37,969 nucleotides of DNA from Desulfobacteraceae bacterium 4572_19 (GCA_002084385.1 NBLS01000029.1:1-37969); one strand, 5' to 3'; shown: positions 25,672 through 35,409, numbered from the stretch's first letter. The notes: generated from the sequence alone by a model not told the origin. A program made the numbers and translations.

Positions 25672-26529
25672 TTACTTCTTTAACTTGTTTTTTGCAATTT
25701 TTGCTTCATTTGATTTTGGATACATTTTAATAAGTTTTTTTAAAATTAAACGTGAGTTTCCTTTTTCGCCAAGACTATCAAAAGCCAAACCTTGTTTTAA
25801 AAGTGCGGATGCCACCTTATTTCCATTAGCATATTTTTCTATTACTTTCTGATATTCCAAAATGGCTTTTTCATACCATTTTTCACGATAATAAATTTCA
25901 CCACTCCAAAATTGTGCATTATCAGCATTTTGGGATTTAGGGTATAATTTCAAATATTTTCTAAAAATTTCTCTGGCTTTTTCATACTCTCCGGCATCAA
26001 AAGCTTTTTTACCCGACCAGTATAATTGTTCTTCGGATAAACCCTGTCCGTTATTAGATTTTTTGGTTAGAGGTGTATTAGATTTACTCGTTGTATCAGA
26101 TTTATTACCTTTATTAACTTTATCAATTTTATCAGACGGTTCAAACCCCACAAACTGTTCTAACCGAACCAACCTGCCTGTATTTGATATTACAGATCTA
26201 TTCATCCCCGTTAATCTATTTTCAAAAATATATTTTATCTCCTCACTCTCACCTTGCAACTTACTAATTTGATCTTGTACTATCTCAAAATTTGCCTTTA
26301 GTTCTGCATAATTAGTCTTAACGCCCATCATACCTTTTCCGGCAACTGTTTTTAAATTAACTTCAATATCATTAATTTTTTCTTTTAATTTTGCATTTTC
26401 AATTTGCAATTCACTATTTTGTCGTTCCAAAAGTAACATGCGTGAATCCAAAATACGTATATCATCCGGCGAGACACATCCTGTAATCAGAACGCAAAAG
26501 GAAAAAAAAATTGTATAAAATTTACTCAT
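25672..26529 (-). CDS. cpoB: Tol-Pal-associated coordinator CpoB/YbgF
   Basis: Envelope protein that couples Tol-Pal to peptidoglycan synthesis at division. From ATG 26529 (CAGG upstream) it has 285 aa. The signal peptide ends in a lipobox LITGC, so here it is a lipoprotein. A long coiled coil follows (about residues 25-120), then a Ser/Thr/Lys/Asn linker, and a C-terminal domain of three TPR units (about 165-285; KKAFDAGEYEKAREIF is the first). The frame is open to 26574, but those codons have no ribosome-binding site. Between pal and ruvC on one strand. Confidence 0.9.
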   Translation of the reverse strand: MSKFYTIFFSFCVLITGCVSPDDIRILDSRMLLLERQNSELQIENAKLKEKINDIEVNLKTVAGKGMMGVKTNYAELKANFEIVQDQISKLQGESEEIKYIFENRLTGMNRSVISNTGRLVRLEQFVGFEPSDKIDKVNKGNKSDTTSKSNTPLTKKSNNGQGLSEEQLYWSGKKAFDAGEYEKAREIFRKYLKLYPKSQNADNAQFWSGEIYYREKWYEKAILEYQKVIEKYANGNKVASALLKQGLAFDSLGEKGNSRLILKKLIKMYPKSNEAKIAKNKLKK

Positions 26530-26635
26530 ATTAATAACCTGAAAACTCATTTTAAAAACCCACTCAGGGGGCAAACAATATCATAACTTAAGTAATTATT
26601 GTTTTAAAATTATCGAAAACAGACGTAAAATATTT

Positions 26636-26789
26636 ATAACCATTCACGACCAAGAAATGTGATTTTTCAGTAATCTCACATTTGTAAGCGTTCACAAGTT
26701 CTTATATTCGCATAAACAGTTTGTCATATAATAGTTGTCCTATATATGATAACCTGTTTATGCGAAGATGAGGTATTGTGAACGCTTAC
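26636..26789 (+). mobile_element. 154-bp IS66-like MITE, full copy
   Basis: Exactly 154 bp, left end ATAACCATTCAC, right end GTGAACGCTTAC. A 40-bp D derivative abuts it. It fills the gap between pal and cpoB. Confidence 0.85.
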
Positions 26790-26792
26790 CAT

Positions 26793-26832
26793 TTATAGAC
26801 CGTCACATAAATAATAACTTGACGGTCTATAA
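26793..26832. repeat. D repeat, 40-bp internally deleted copy
   Basis: TTATAGACCGTCA ... TGACGGTCTATAA, only about 14 bp between the ends. Confidence 0.75.
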
Positions 26833-26886
26833 GGGCTCTTCAAAAAATACTCTACAATACAACAAAATTTAAAAGTAACCTCTGTC

Positions 26887-27468
26887 TTATTTTATACTTA
26901 CACTGGCTCGTCTATCTTTTGATAGCTGGGCTTCTGTAGTATGGGACGCAGGACTATATTCTTCTCCATAACTAACTGTTTCCATACGAGTTATTGGTAT
27001 TCCCATATCAGATAGGAATCCCTTTACTGCGTTTGCCCGCCTATCACCGAGAGCAAGATTATATTCTGTTGTACCTTTGTTATCACAATATCCTCCAATC
27101 CTGATTTGCACACTGGGGTTTGACAGCAACCATTGAGCTTTCTCTTTTAAAACATATTGTGCATCACCATTAAGAGCAGAACTATCAAAAGAAAAATAGA
27201 CATTTTCATTGATAAATCTATCCCGCTGAGCAGCAATTTTTTCAGCCAATATGGCGGCTGCTGCCAATTCAGCTTCTTCAATTAACGCCTTCTCCTTTGC
27301 CAACTCAAGTAACCTTGCTTCTTCTGCCGCAATTCTGGCAGCCTCAGCTTCACTTACAGCAGCAGACTGAGCAGATGAATCAATCGTTTTTTTAGCACAT
27401 GACACTGTCAACACCAAGCCAGAAATAACCACCAAAATAGCAACTCTTATCAACATCTTTTTGAACAT
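26887..27468 (-). CDS. pal: Peptidoglycan-associated lipoprotein Pal
   Basis: Outer-membrane lipoprotein that anchors the envelope to peptidoglycan. It has 193 aa: signal peptide with lipobox LTVSC at about residues 21-25, an Ala/Glu-rich helical linker (about 35-82), and an OmpA-like domain (FSFDSSALNGDAQYVL, GYCDNKGTTEYNLALGDRRA). It directly follows tolB. A full 154-bp repeat lies between it and cpoB. Intact. Confidence 0.95.
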   Translation of the reverse strand: MFKKMLIRVAILVVISGLVLTVSCAKKTIDSSAQSAAVSEAEAARIAAEEARLLELAKEKALIEEAELAAAAILAEKIAAQRDRFINENVYFSFDSSALNGDAQYVLKEKAQWLLSNPSVQIRIGGYCDNKGTTEYNLALGDRRANAVKGFLSDMGIPITRMETVSYGEEYSPASHTTEAQLSKDRRASVSIK

Positions 27469-27495
27469 TTCTTTCTCCTCCTTGTTAAAATATTA

Positions 27496-28845
27496 TTAAT
27501 AGTTTTCGTTAACTGCTGACCATGCAGGATCCATTTGCAAGCCATCTAATGTTAGCAAGCATTGCTGATCAGTTCCGGCAGCAGTCATAACATAAATCCT
27601 TGATTTACCATCCCTTGTCGAGCTAAACAGAATAAGACTTCCATCCGGTGACCATGCGGGGTCTTCATTATCACCGGCATCGAAGGTAAGCTGTACTGAT
27701 TCACCACCTATAATAGCACCGTCAGCAGTACCATCGCTTTTAACATAAATTAAGTAAATATTAAAATGTCCGTCCCGGCCTCCAACATAAGCTATTTTAT
27801 CTCCCGTAGGTGACCATGCAGGGGAAGTATTATATTTTCCTGAATAGGTAAGTCTTCTGGATTTACCTGTTTCCAAATTCATAATATATAACTGGGGGGT
27901 TCCAGAACCATGGGATACATAAACCATATAGTTACCATCCGGTGAAAATGAAGGTGAAACATCAATTCCCCTACTGTAAGTTAGTCTTTTAATAATTTTA
28001 CCGGTTCCAGTCAATAAATAAATTTCAGGATCACCTGTAAATGTTAAAGTTGCGGCAAGTTTATTTTGCCCCGGTAACCAACATGGACTTATGTTTGAAC
28101 CTTTTTTATCTATAATATAGCCATTTTGTCCTTTTAAATTTTTAATAAAAAGATCGGGTTTTCCATTTTTATAAGAAGTATATGCAAGCCACTTACCATC
28201 TGATGACCATACGGGAGAGAGGGCTATGCTTTTTGCATTTGTAACCTTTTGGGGATTATTTCCATCAAAATCACAAGTATATATCTCTTTTTTTCCTGTA
28301 CCGGTAGAAACAAATGCAATTTGAGTATCAAAAACTCCCTTACTTCCAGTAAAGTAATATACAACCTGACTTGCAAATCTATGTATCATTTTACGCTGTT
28401 CATCAATATTACTAATATACTCTTTTCCAATTAAAAGCTTTGCCTTAACAGTATCAAAAAGTCTAAGTTCCATTGTAAGTTTATTCTCTTCAATGGAAAC
28501 ACCACCTGTTATTAAAAATTCTGCTCCTATACATGTCCAGTTTTTAAATTTTAATGTTCGTTTTGTAATTCCAATCTGACTTGGCTTTTCAAGATATGCA
28601 CCTCTATCAACTATTTTAAAATATCCGGTAAATTTTAAAGCATCAGCTAAAATTTTTGATGCCTCTTTTGCAACAATATCTTCTTTGCTATTGGAAGTTA
28701 AAGATTTAAAGACAGGCACAGCAACAGGTATCTTGCGAATAAACGGATCACTTATACTTATATAGTCATACCCTGCCCTGCAAGGCAAAGCTACTACAAA
28801 TAAAATAACAACAAAACAGATAGAAACAATTATATTTTTTTTCAT
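27496..28845 (-). CDS. tolB: Tol-Pal periplasmic beta-propeller TolB
   Basis: Periplasmic protein that binds Pal and, in the intact system, TolA. It has 449 aa: signal peptide (about 1-24), N-terminal alpha/beta domain (VAVPVFKSLT) and a six-bladed WD40-like propeller with repeated SPDG/PAWSPDG blades from about residue 185. The gap to tolA is filled by a full 154-bp repeat. Intact, although its usual partner TolA is damaged here. Confidence 0.96.
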   Translation of the reverse strand: MKKNIIVSICFVVILFVVALPCRAGYDYISISDPFIRKIPVAVPVFKSLTSNSKEDIVAKEASKILADALKFTGYFKIVDRGAYLEKPSQIGITKRTLKFKNWTCIGAEFLITGGVSIEENKLTMELRLFDTVKAKLLIGKEYISNIDEQRKMIHRFASQVVYYFTGSKGVFDTQIAFVSTGTGKKEIYTCDFDGNNPQKVTNAKSIALSPVWSSDGKWLAYTSYKNGKPDLFIKNLKGQNGYIIDKKGSNISPCWLPGQNKLAATLTFTGDPEIYLLTGTGKIIKRLTYSRGIDVSPSFSPDGNYMVYVSHGSGTPQLYIMNLETGKSRRLTYSGKYNTSPAWSPTGDKIAYVGGRDGHFNIYLIYVKSDGTADGAIIGGESVQLTFDAGDNEDPAWSPDGSLILFSSTRDGKSRIYVMTAAGTDQQCLLTLDGLQMDPAWSAVNENY

Positions 28846-28870
28846 GCTTTCATTTCCTTAGACACACTTT

Positions 28871-29024
28871 GTAACCGTTCACGAACAAGAAATGTGATTT
28901 TTAGGTAATCTCACATTTGTAAGCGTTCACAAGTTCTTATATTTACATAAACAGCTTAGCATATAATAGTTGTCTTATATATGACAAGCTGTTTATGCGA
29001 AGATGAGGTATTGTGAACGCTTAC
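28871..29024 (+). mobile_element. 154-bp IS66-like MITE, full copy
   Basis: Exactly 154 bp, GTAACCGTTCAC to GTGAACGCTTAC, between tolB and tolA. Its terminal TTAC, read on the minus strand, supplies the TAA stop of tolA. No matching flanking duplication. Confidence 0.85.
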
Positions 29025-29883
29025 CTTAACCCTGAAGGAGTAAAGCCTAACACCACATCATATGAAGAGTACCCTTTGGGCAGTGCAGGAAGAGGATTCG
29101 ACTTTACAACTGCCCTGTAAGCAGAATCATCAAGGTATTTATTTCCAGACTTTTTTTTGTACTCTATATCATATATTTCACCATTTGCCATTATTTTAAT
29201 TAAAATATTTACATTTAACCCTTTTTGATTACCTGCAAGACGCTCAGAAAAAGCCCAGTTTTTTTGTATATGATAAGAAAGTTCCATCTGATACAGCTTA
29301 ATAATTTCCGGAACCCTTTTTCCACGGGCAGTATTATTACCAAAAGTTAAATTTACACCGCTTTTTTCTCTTTTTTCCGTATCAATTCTAAGACGACTAA
29401 AAGCTTTATCCAAATGGTCATCTTCAGATTTTTCAGCTCTTTTTTTCATCTGTTTTCTGGTACTTTCAATAATTTTTGAAGAGTTATATGTTTTTGATTT
29501 TAGAGATTTTTTAGGTTGTTTTTTTTTGATTATTTTTGCTACAGGTATTTTTTTCTCTATCTGTCTATTTTTTTTAACAACCTTTGGTGTCTCTTTTATG
29601 GGAATAACCTGCTTTTTTTTTAAAACTATGGGAATAACCTGCTTTTTTTTTAAAACTTGCTTTACTTTTTTAACGGGTAAAACTTTAACAGGCTGTTTTG
29701 TAAAATTTTTTACAGGAGTTGATTCGGTAAAACCTGCAGGAGGTAAGGAAACGAGATCTACATTTATAACTGATGGTAAAAAGATATCTCTTTCCGGAAC
29801 ATATAATAAAAATGGTCCATGTTCTTGCACCACTTTCTGTTTGTTTATTTAAATTAGCAGTCGGATAAACATATTTATTCATA
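29021..29883 (-). pseudogene. tolA: tolA, frameshifted with loss of the membrane anchor
   Basis: Two frames make one gene. From ATG 29883 the first reads MNKYVYPTANLNKQTESG then RTWTIFII, the usual TolA/TonB-type start up to its TM helix. Homology then continues in another frame from about 29800 (VPERDIFLPSVINVDLVSL) through a Lys/Pro-rich linker to a TonB-like C-terminal domain ending TPSGLR. About 20 hydrophobic residues are missing at the junction near 29785-29800, so a deletion removed the TM helix and shifted the frame. The open frame 29021-29833 starts at GTG with no ribosome-binding site and would give an unanchored protein. Its TAA stop is the first bases of the adjoining 154-bp repeat. 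tolQ, tolR, tolB and pal are intact. Confidence 0.82.
29598..29657 (-). repeat. 30-bp tandem duplication in tolA
   Basis: Two exact-looking 30-bp units, encoding a repeated KKKQVIPI in the linker; in frame. Confidence 0.85.
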
Positions 29884-29903
29884 TTGTATCTTCCAATGCT
29901 TTT

Positions 29904-29945
29904 ATAGACCGTCACATAAATAATTTCACTTCGTTAAAGATCTAT
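29904..29945 (+). repeat. D repeat, short deleted copy
   Basis: ATAGACCGTCACATAA, ATTTCACTTCGTT, then GATCTAT. Upstream of the tolA start. Confidence 0.65.
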
Positions 29946-29967
29946 CAAAAAATAAATTATATTTGAA

Positions 29968-30116
29968 TAACCGCCACGGCAAATAATACGCCACAACAAA
30001 AAATGGTAACCATTCACGAACAAGAATATGATTTTTCAGTAATCTCATATTTGTAAGCGTTTACAAGTGCCTTATATTCGCATAAACAGCCTTTTCAGGG
30101 ATTTTCATATAAAATC
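29968..30116 (-). repeat. E repeat interrupted by a 154-bp repeat piece
   Basis: CCGCCACGGCAAATAATACG, AACAAAAAATG, then after the insert TTTTCATATAAAATCC. Between tolA and tolR. Confidence 0.65.
30006..30090 (+). repeat. 154-bp repeat, left part, inside an E repeat
   Basis: GTAACCATTCAC through the left hairpin to CGCATAAACAGC. An E repeat is broken on either side of it (to 30005 and from about 30091). Confidence 0.75.
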
Positions 30117-30117
30117 C

Positions 30118-30534
30118 TTATTTGTTTTGGGTAGTAGGGGGTAAAGTTATCATACCAAGTTTTTCAAAACCGGCAGCCTTTGCTTCAGCCATTACCACTA
30201 CTACCATACCATACGGTACATCTTTATCTGCCTTTAAATATAACTCCTGATCTTTTTTCCCGGCAAATATCTTTGAAAGTTTTTCACGTAAAAAATCAAA
30301 TTTTACTTGTAAATCATTGATAAATATCTGCCTGTCTCCATTTATGGAGATAATAAGATGATCTTTATCAGATTGCAAAGATGCTGTCTCTGCCTCGGGA
30401 AGAGAAACATTTACCCCCTGCACTAACATGGGAGCTGTTACCATAAAAATAATTAAAAGCACTAACATAACATCAACAAAAGGAGTAATATTTATTTCAG
30501 ACATTAATTGTTCATCACCATTACCTGATGTCAT
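30118..30534 (-). CDS. tolR: Tol-Pal energy-transduction protein TolR
   Basis: Inner-membrane ExbD/TolR-type protein, 138 aa. It has a short cytoplasmic N-terminus, one TM helix with the proton-path Asp in NITPFVDVMLVLLIIFMV, then a periplasmic domain ending in LPPTTQNK. It starts 27 bp after the tolQ stop, as expected for tolQ-tolR. The 235-bp gap to tolA holds nested repeats. Intact. Confidence 0.95.
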   Translation of the reverse strand: MTSGNGDEQLMSEINITPFVDVMLVLLIIFMVTAPMLVQGVNVSLPEAETASLQSDKDHLIISINGDRQIFINDLQVKFDFLREKLSKIFAGKKDQELYLKADKDVPYGMVVVVMAEAKAAGFEKLGMITLPPTTQNK

Positions 30535-30561
30535 TATCTACTTCTCCTTATTAGCTATATA

Positions 30562-31296
30562 CTATTTATTTCCCATTGATTTAAGAACATCACGCTCAAC
30601 AATATTAAGAAAATCTGCCGCAAAACTCTGCATTTCAAAATTTATATTTTTTATTTTAGATGTAAAATAATTATACCCAATAACAGAAGGTATTGCGACA
30701 GCAAGTCCAGCTGCTGTTGCAACCAAAGCTTCTGAAATACCGGGGGCAACCACAGCCAAACTTGCACTGCCACTTTGCCCAATTCCCTGAAACGTATTCA
30801 TAATCCCCCACACTGTCCCAAAAAGCCCTATAAATGGTGCAGTATTACCTGCTGTTGCAAGAAAAGGTATATAGCGAGACAACTTGCCGGTTTCAGCATT
30901 AATAGATCTTCTAAGAGTTCTTTTTACATTATCAGATCCAGAAAAATCAAATCCGCCTTCATTATTATTGGGAACATCTAAATTAGAGTCAGCAGACACG
31001 TTAGAACTAACCTGACTGATTTTTCTTAATTCCAAATATCCAGTACGAAAAACCTTGGCAACCGAACTTCGAGGAAGGGATTTAGCCATTGTAAAAGCAT
31101 CAGAAAGATTACGGCTTCTCCAAAATGATTCAGTAAAAGAGACTGACTCATGATAAGCCTTGCTAATTATTTTAAACTTTAAAAAAATTATTGCCCAGGA
31201 CACCACAGAAAAACAAAGTAAAAGCAACATAACAAACTTTACCACCAGTCCTGCATCAAAAATCATTTGAAATATACTTGCTGATTCGACAATCAT
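30562..31296 (-). CDS. tolQ: Tol-Pal proton channel TolQ
   Basis: Inner-membrane ExbB/TolQ/MotA family protein that, with TolR, harvests the proton gradient for Tol-Pal. It has 244 aa: TM1 (about 15-40), a cytoplasmic region with an Asn/Ser/Asp-rich insert (around residues 95-122), then TM2 and TM3 with the family signature (ATAGNTAPFIGLFGTVWGI; LVATAAGLAVAIPSVIGYN). First gene of tolQ-tolR-tolA-tolB-pal-cpoB. Intact. Confidence 0.95.
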   Translation of the reverse strand: MIVESASIFQMIFDAGLVVKFVMLLLLCFSVVSWAIIFLKFKIISKAYHESVSFTESFWRSRNLSDAFTMAKSLPRSSVAKVFRTGYLELRKISQVSSNVSADSNLDVPNNNEGGFDFSGSDNVKRTLRRSINAETGKLSRYIPFLATAGNTAPFIGLFGTVWGIMNTFQGIGQSGSASLAVVAPGISEALVATAAGLAVAIPSVIGYNYFTSKIKNINFEMQSFAADFLNIVERDVLKSMGNK

Positions 31297-31490
31297 TTAC
31301 AAAGTCCCTCTTTTCAAAATAAAATGTTTCAAAATATAACTCTAATAACCAAGACAGAGTTTTTTAACCCTGCCTTATATCCTGTTTATTTTATGGTAAA
31401 AATGATTGTTAAAAAATAAAAACCAATAAAATCAAGGCACAAGCTATATGAATAAACACACACTGTCAAGAATATTTGTAAATATTTGGT

Positions 31491-31516
31491 TTAGGGTTCA
31501 CAAAAAAACATGACTG
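31491..31516 (+). repeat. C repeat, terminal fragment
   Basis: TTTAGGGTTCACAAAAAAAC end only, upstream of tolQ. Confidence 0.5.
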
Positions 31517-31534
31517 CTCTTAAATTAATATCAA

Positions 31535-31580
31535 ATATAAAAAAACCCCCATAAGGCATTATTTCACACCTGATGGAGGT
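31535..31580 (-). terminator. Intrinsic terminator downstream of groEL
   Basis: On the minus strand, ACCTCCAT ... ATGGGGGT with an inner AGG/CCT pair, followed by eight T. An E repeat lies between it and the groEL stop, so the 3' UTR is about 110 nt. Confidence 0.6.
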
Positions 31581-31589
31581 TTTTAATAT

Positions 31590-31675
31590 TTATATGAAAG
31601 TCCATAAAAAAGCTACATTATAAAGACTTTCATTTTTTGTTGTGGCGTACTATTCGCCGTGGCGGTTATATAGAG
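31590..31675 (+). repeat. E repeat, well-preserved copy
   Basis: TTATATGAAAGTCCATAAAA, AAAGACTTTCATTTTTTG, GTGGCGTACTATTCGCCG. Just downstream of groEL. Confidence 0.75.
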
Positions 31676-31691
31676 ATAAAATTGAAAGGGG

Positions 31692-33377
<1,686 letters not shown>

Positions 33378-33442
33378 TTATATTTATTTCATATATAAAA
33401 TAAATAATAGAATAATTTATTTTAAACTGTCTTCACATGGTG

Positions 33443-33456
33443 GGCAGTTAACTGCC
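33443..33456. promoter_or_regulatory. 14-bp perfect palindrome between groES and groEL
   Basis: GGCAGTTAACTGCC, with flanking GGT/ACC extending the symmetry. It could be an operator or an mRNA hairpin separating groES from groEL. No known binding site recognised. Confidence 0.4.
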
Positions 33457-33509
33457 TCTAACCAAGTTACAACCAAATAAGAAAATATCACACATAGATA
33501 ACAGTACAA

Positions 33510-33800
33510 CTACTCTTCAACAACTCCAAGAATGTCATCCTGACCCATTATCAGATACTCTTCACTATCAATTGTCACTTCATTTCCACCATATTTACTG
33601 AAAAGAACACGATCACCAACATTAACTTCCATTTCAATAAGTTTACCATCATCTGCTCTGCGACCTTGGCCTGCGGCAACAATCGTACCCTCAGCAGGTT
33701 TTTCCTTTGCTGTATCAGGAATAAAAATGCCACCCTTAGTCTGCTTAACTTCCTCAAGACGTTTTACTAAAATTCGATCCTGTAACGGTCTGATTTTCAT
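33510..33800 (-). CDS. groS: Co-chaperonin GroES
   Basis: Heptameric lid of GroEL. It has 96 aa from ATG 33800 (AGGAG upstream), starting [17 protein letters not shown]. The mobile loop is [15 protein letters not shown], and the protein ends [10 protein letters not shown]. The frame is open upstream to 33992, but those codons lie within the reverse complement of fmdB and are not used. No CIRCE-type inverted repeat is visible upstream. Intact. Confidence 0.97.
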   Translation of the reverse strand: MKIRPLQDRILVKRLEEVKQTKGGIFIPDTAKEKPAEGTIVAAGQGRRADDGKLIEMEVNVGDRVLFSKYGGNEVTIDSEEYLIMGQDDILGVVEE

Positions 33801-33852
33801 AACTACCAACTCTCCTTTCAAATTTAAACGCACACAATTATAATAAAGATTA

Positions 33853-34161
33853 CTACTGTTTTTTAGTTGTCTTCTTCTTCTCCACCGTCGTTGAGCTACT
33901 AACTTTAGACGTACCGCCAACCTTGGACGAACCGTTAGTTTTTTTTGAACCAACCGCTCCTTTAGAAGGTTTTTTATCTGCTTTTCCTGCATAGTCAGTT
34001 ACATACCAACCTGATCCTTTTAAATGAAAAGTACTCTGGGAAATAAGCTTGTGAACTTTACCGGAACAAAAACGACACTTTACAAGAGGTTCGTCTGAAA
34101 TCTTTTGAACAACTTCGTCAATCTTTCCGCATTTATCACACTCATATTCATAAATTGGCAT
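33853..34161 (-). CDS. FmdB-family zinc-ribbon protein
   Basis: Small putative regulatory protein. The N-terminal zinc ribbon has C8, C11, C29 and C32 ([19 protein letters not shown]), followed by the conserved [15 protein letters not shown]. It has a long Ser/Lys/Thr-rich disordered tail (about residues 62-102). At 102 aa it is typical. It lies just upstream of groES on the same strand, a neighbourhood common in Deltaproteobacteria. The exact role of the family is unsettled. Confidence 0.92.
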   Translation of the reverse strand: MPIYEYECDKCGKIDEVVQKISDEPLVKCRFCSGKVHKLISQSTFHLKGSGWYVTDYAGKADKKPSKGAVGSKKTNGSSKVGGTSKVSSSTTVEKKKTTKKQ

Positions 34162-34249
34162 TATCTCACCTTTCAGGTTTACAAATAAATCTCAGGAATA
34201 GAAAAAAACAACATCCTTATTCCTAACAACCAGTCCTCAAGTGATTTCC

Positions 34250-34366
34250 ATAGACCGTCACATAAATAATTCCACTTCGTTGTACGCTTATCGCAGTATC
34301 TCAATACGGCTTCTTCGCTACGCCTTGTGCCAAATCTTAAAATCTGGTAACCATGTGACGGTCTAT
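34250..34366 (+). mobile_element. D repeat, 117-bp MITE-like element, best copy
   Basis: Perfect 14-bp terminal inverted repeats ATAGACCGTCACAT at both ends; no reading frame. The remaining 34367-34544 holds only traces (TTATCTGACAATCTATAA) and no gene. Confidence 0.8.
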
Positions 34367-34544
34367 CGTATAGATCATCAAATAAACAGTTATCTGACAA
34401 TCTATAAACGTAAGAACTCTCTTAAAACATAAACTCAAACAAATTTAACTTGAATAATAGTTAGTATTTTTTCGTTGTCAAGATATAACAATCAGAAATT
34501 ATTTATCTGACTGTCTATATATTTTGAGTTTTTGTAAATCACCT

Positions 34545-35063
34545 TTAAGCATGATACCATTTATTATAATACGAGAACACGTTATCCATACCTTCAAAAG
34601 CAACTGTTTCTAAAATTTCTCTTGTCATGGCATGAACAGCAATTTCTTCTTCTCTTACAACATCACTTTCCGAAGAGATATTATAATTATGTACGAAACG
34701 ACTAAACCTTACAACGTGTATTAACTCATGCACAGAAATATATAATACAAATGGAAATAAATTAAGTCCTTCTGTTTTTTTTACTGTCGATATAATTTTA
34801 TAATCCTGAATACAGATTTTATAATAGTCAAAAGCTGAAGAACCAAGCGTATCACTTTTGTTATACCCAACATATCTAATTACCTGAGCGTGGGGACCAT
34901 CAATAATTTCAGATCGAGTCAACCTGGACATGGTTACGAAATCATATCTATTTTTAAGCCACTGGCTCATTGATATTTTATAAAAATTACTTACAAGTTC
35001 TTCCGCCACAGCAACGGCTTCATTTACAATTTTAATTTGCTGTGTATTAAAAACACTTTTCAT
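34545..35063 (-). CDS. Uncharacterised protein with HExxH (zincin-like) motif
   Basis: Family name not recognised. It has 172 aa, no signal peptide and no TM helix. HELIH at residues 112-116 fits the HExxH metalloprotease pattern, inside SVHELIHVVRFSRF. About 22 residues later comes EEEIAVHAMTRE, with E138-E140 and H144 as candidate third ligands. The N-terminal half is mixed helix (AVAVAEELVSNFYKISMSQWL). It stands alone between repeat-filled gaps. It could be an intracellular metallopeptidase or a non-catalytic metal site; there is no partner gene to guide the choice. Confidence 0.7.
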   Translation of the reverse strand: MKSVFNTQQIKIVNEAVAVAEELVSNFYKISMSQWLKNRYDFVTMSRLTRSEIIDGPHAQVIRYVGYNKSDTLGSSAFDYYKICIQDYKIISTVKKTEGLNLFPFVLYISVHELIHVVRFSRFVHNYNISSESDVVREEEIAVHAMTREILETVAFEGMDNVFSYYNKWYHA

Positions 35064-35104
35064 TTCCCCCTACACTTTTATTCTGAGAATAAAACATGTT
35101 TTAT

Positions 35105-35187
35105 GTAACCACCATGGCGGATAGTACGCCACAACAAAATATGAAAGTTTTTATATTACAGCGTTTCTATGGGCTTTCATATAAAAA
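35105..35187 (-). repeat. E repeat
   Basis: CCACCATGGCGGATAGTACG ... GGGCTTTCATATAAA. Between the HExxH gene and the mini-protein gene. Confidence 0.75.
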
Positions 35188-35299
35188 TTATAAAAAAATC
35201 AGAAAATAGTGGACAAAGCATTAGAAACAATGGTATCATGCGTTTTTATTAATTAACATACTTTAAATAATACATTATTAAATGAATGGAGGTGATCTA

Positions 35300-35398
35300 T
35301 TGGGCAGTGTAATTAAAAAAAGACGTAAAAAAATGCGCAAGCATAAACACAGAAAGCTTTTAGCTCGTACAAGACATCAAAGAAGAAAAGGTAAATAA
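35300..35398 (+). CDS. bS22/AURKAIP1-COX24-like ribosomal mini-protein
   Basis: A 32-residue, highly basic protein: MGSVIKKRRKKMRKHKHRKL followed by LARTRHQRRKGK. It matches the AURKAIP1/COX24 family pattern (MGSVIKKRRKRM...KHRKLLRKTRVQRRK), whose mycobacterial member is ribosomal protein bS22. The start is TTG 35300, with GGAGGTGATC seven bases upstream; an in-frame ATG at 35282 lies before that ribosome-binding site and would add six residues. Plus strand, with no co-oriented neighbour. Ribosome association is inferred from the family. Confidence 0.88.
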   Translation: MGSVIKKRRKKMRKHKHRKLLARTRHQRRKGK

Positions 35399-35409
35399 TA
35401 TTTACATAC

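Noticed and set aside
29685..29915. Separate 76-aa gene at the tolA 5' end
   Set aside because: Its first residues are the TolA start; the rest is an out-of-frame reading of tolA.
44..30090. CRISPR array
   Set aside because: The repeats are scattered over 30 kb, palindromic, 44-155 bp, and lack regular spacers or cas genes.
33801..33992. Upstream extension of groES
   Set aside because: Arg/Lys-rich translation is an out-of-frame reading of the fmdB coding region; ATG 33800 has the AGGAG and the conserved start.
33801..34250. CIRCE/HrcA operator ahead of groES
   Set aside because: No TTAGCACTC-N9-GAGTGCTAA-like sequence is visible upstream of groES or fmdB.
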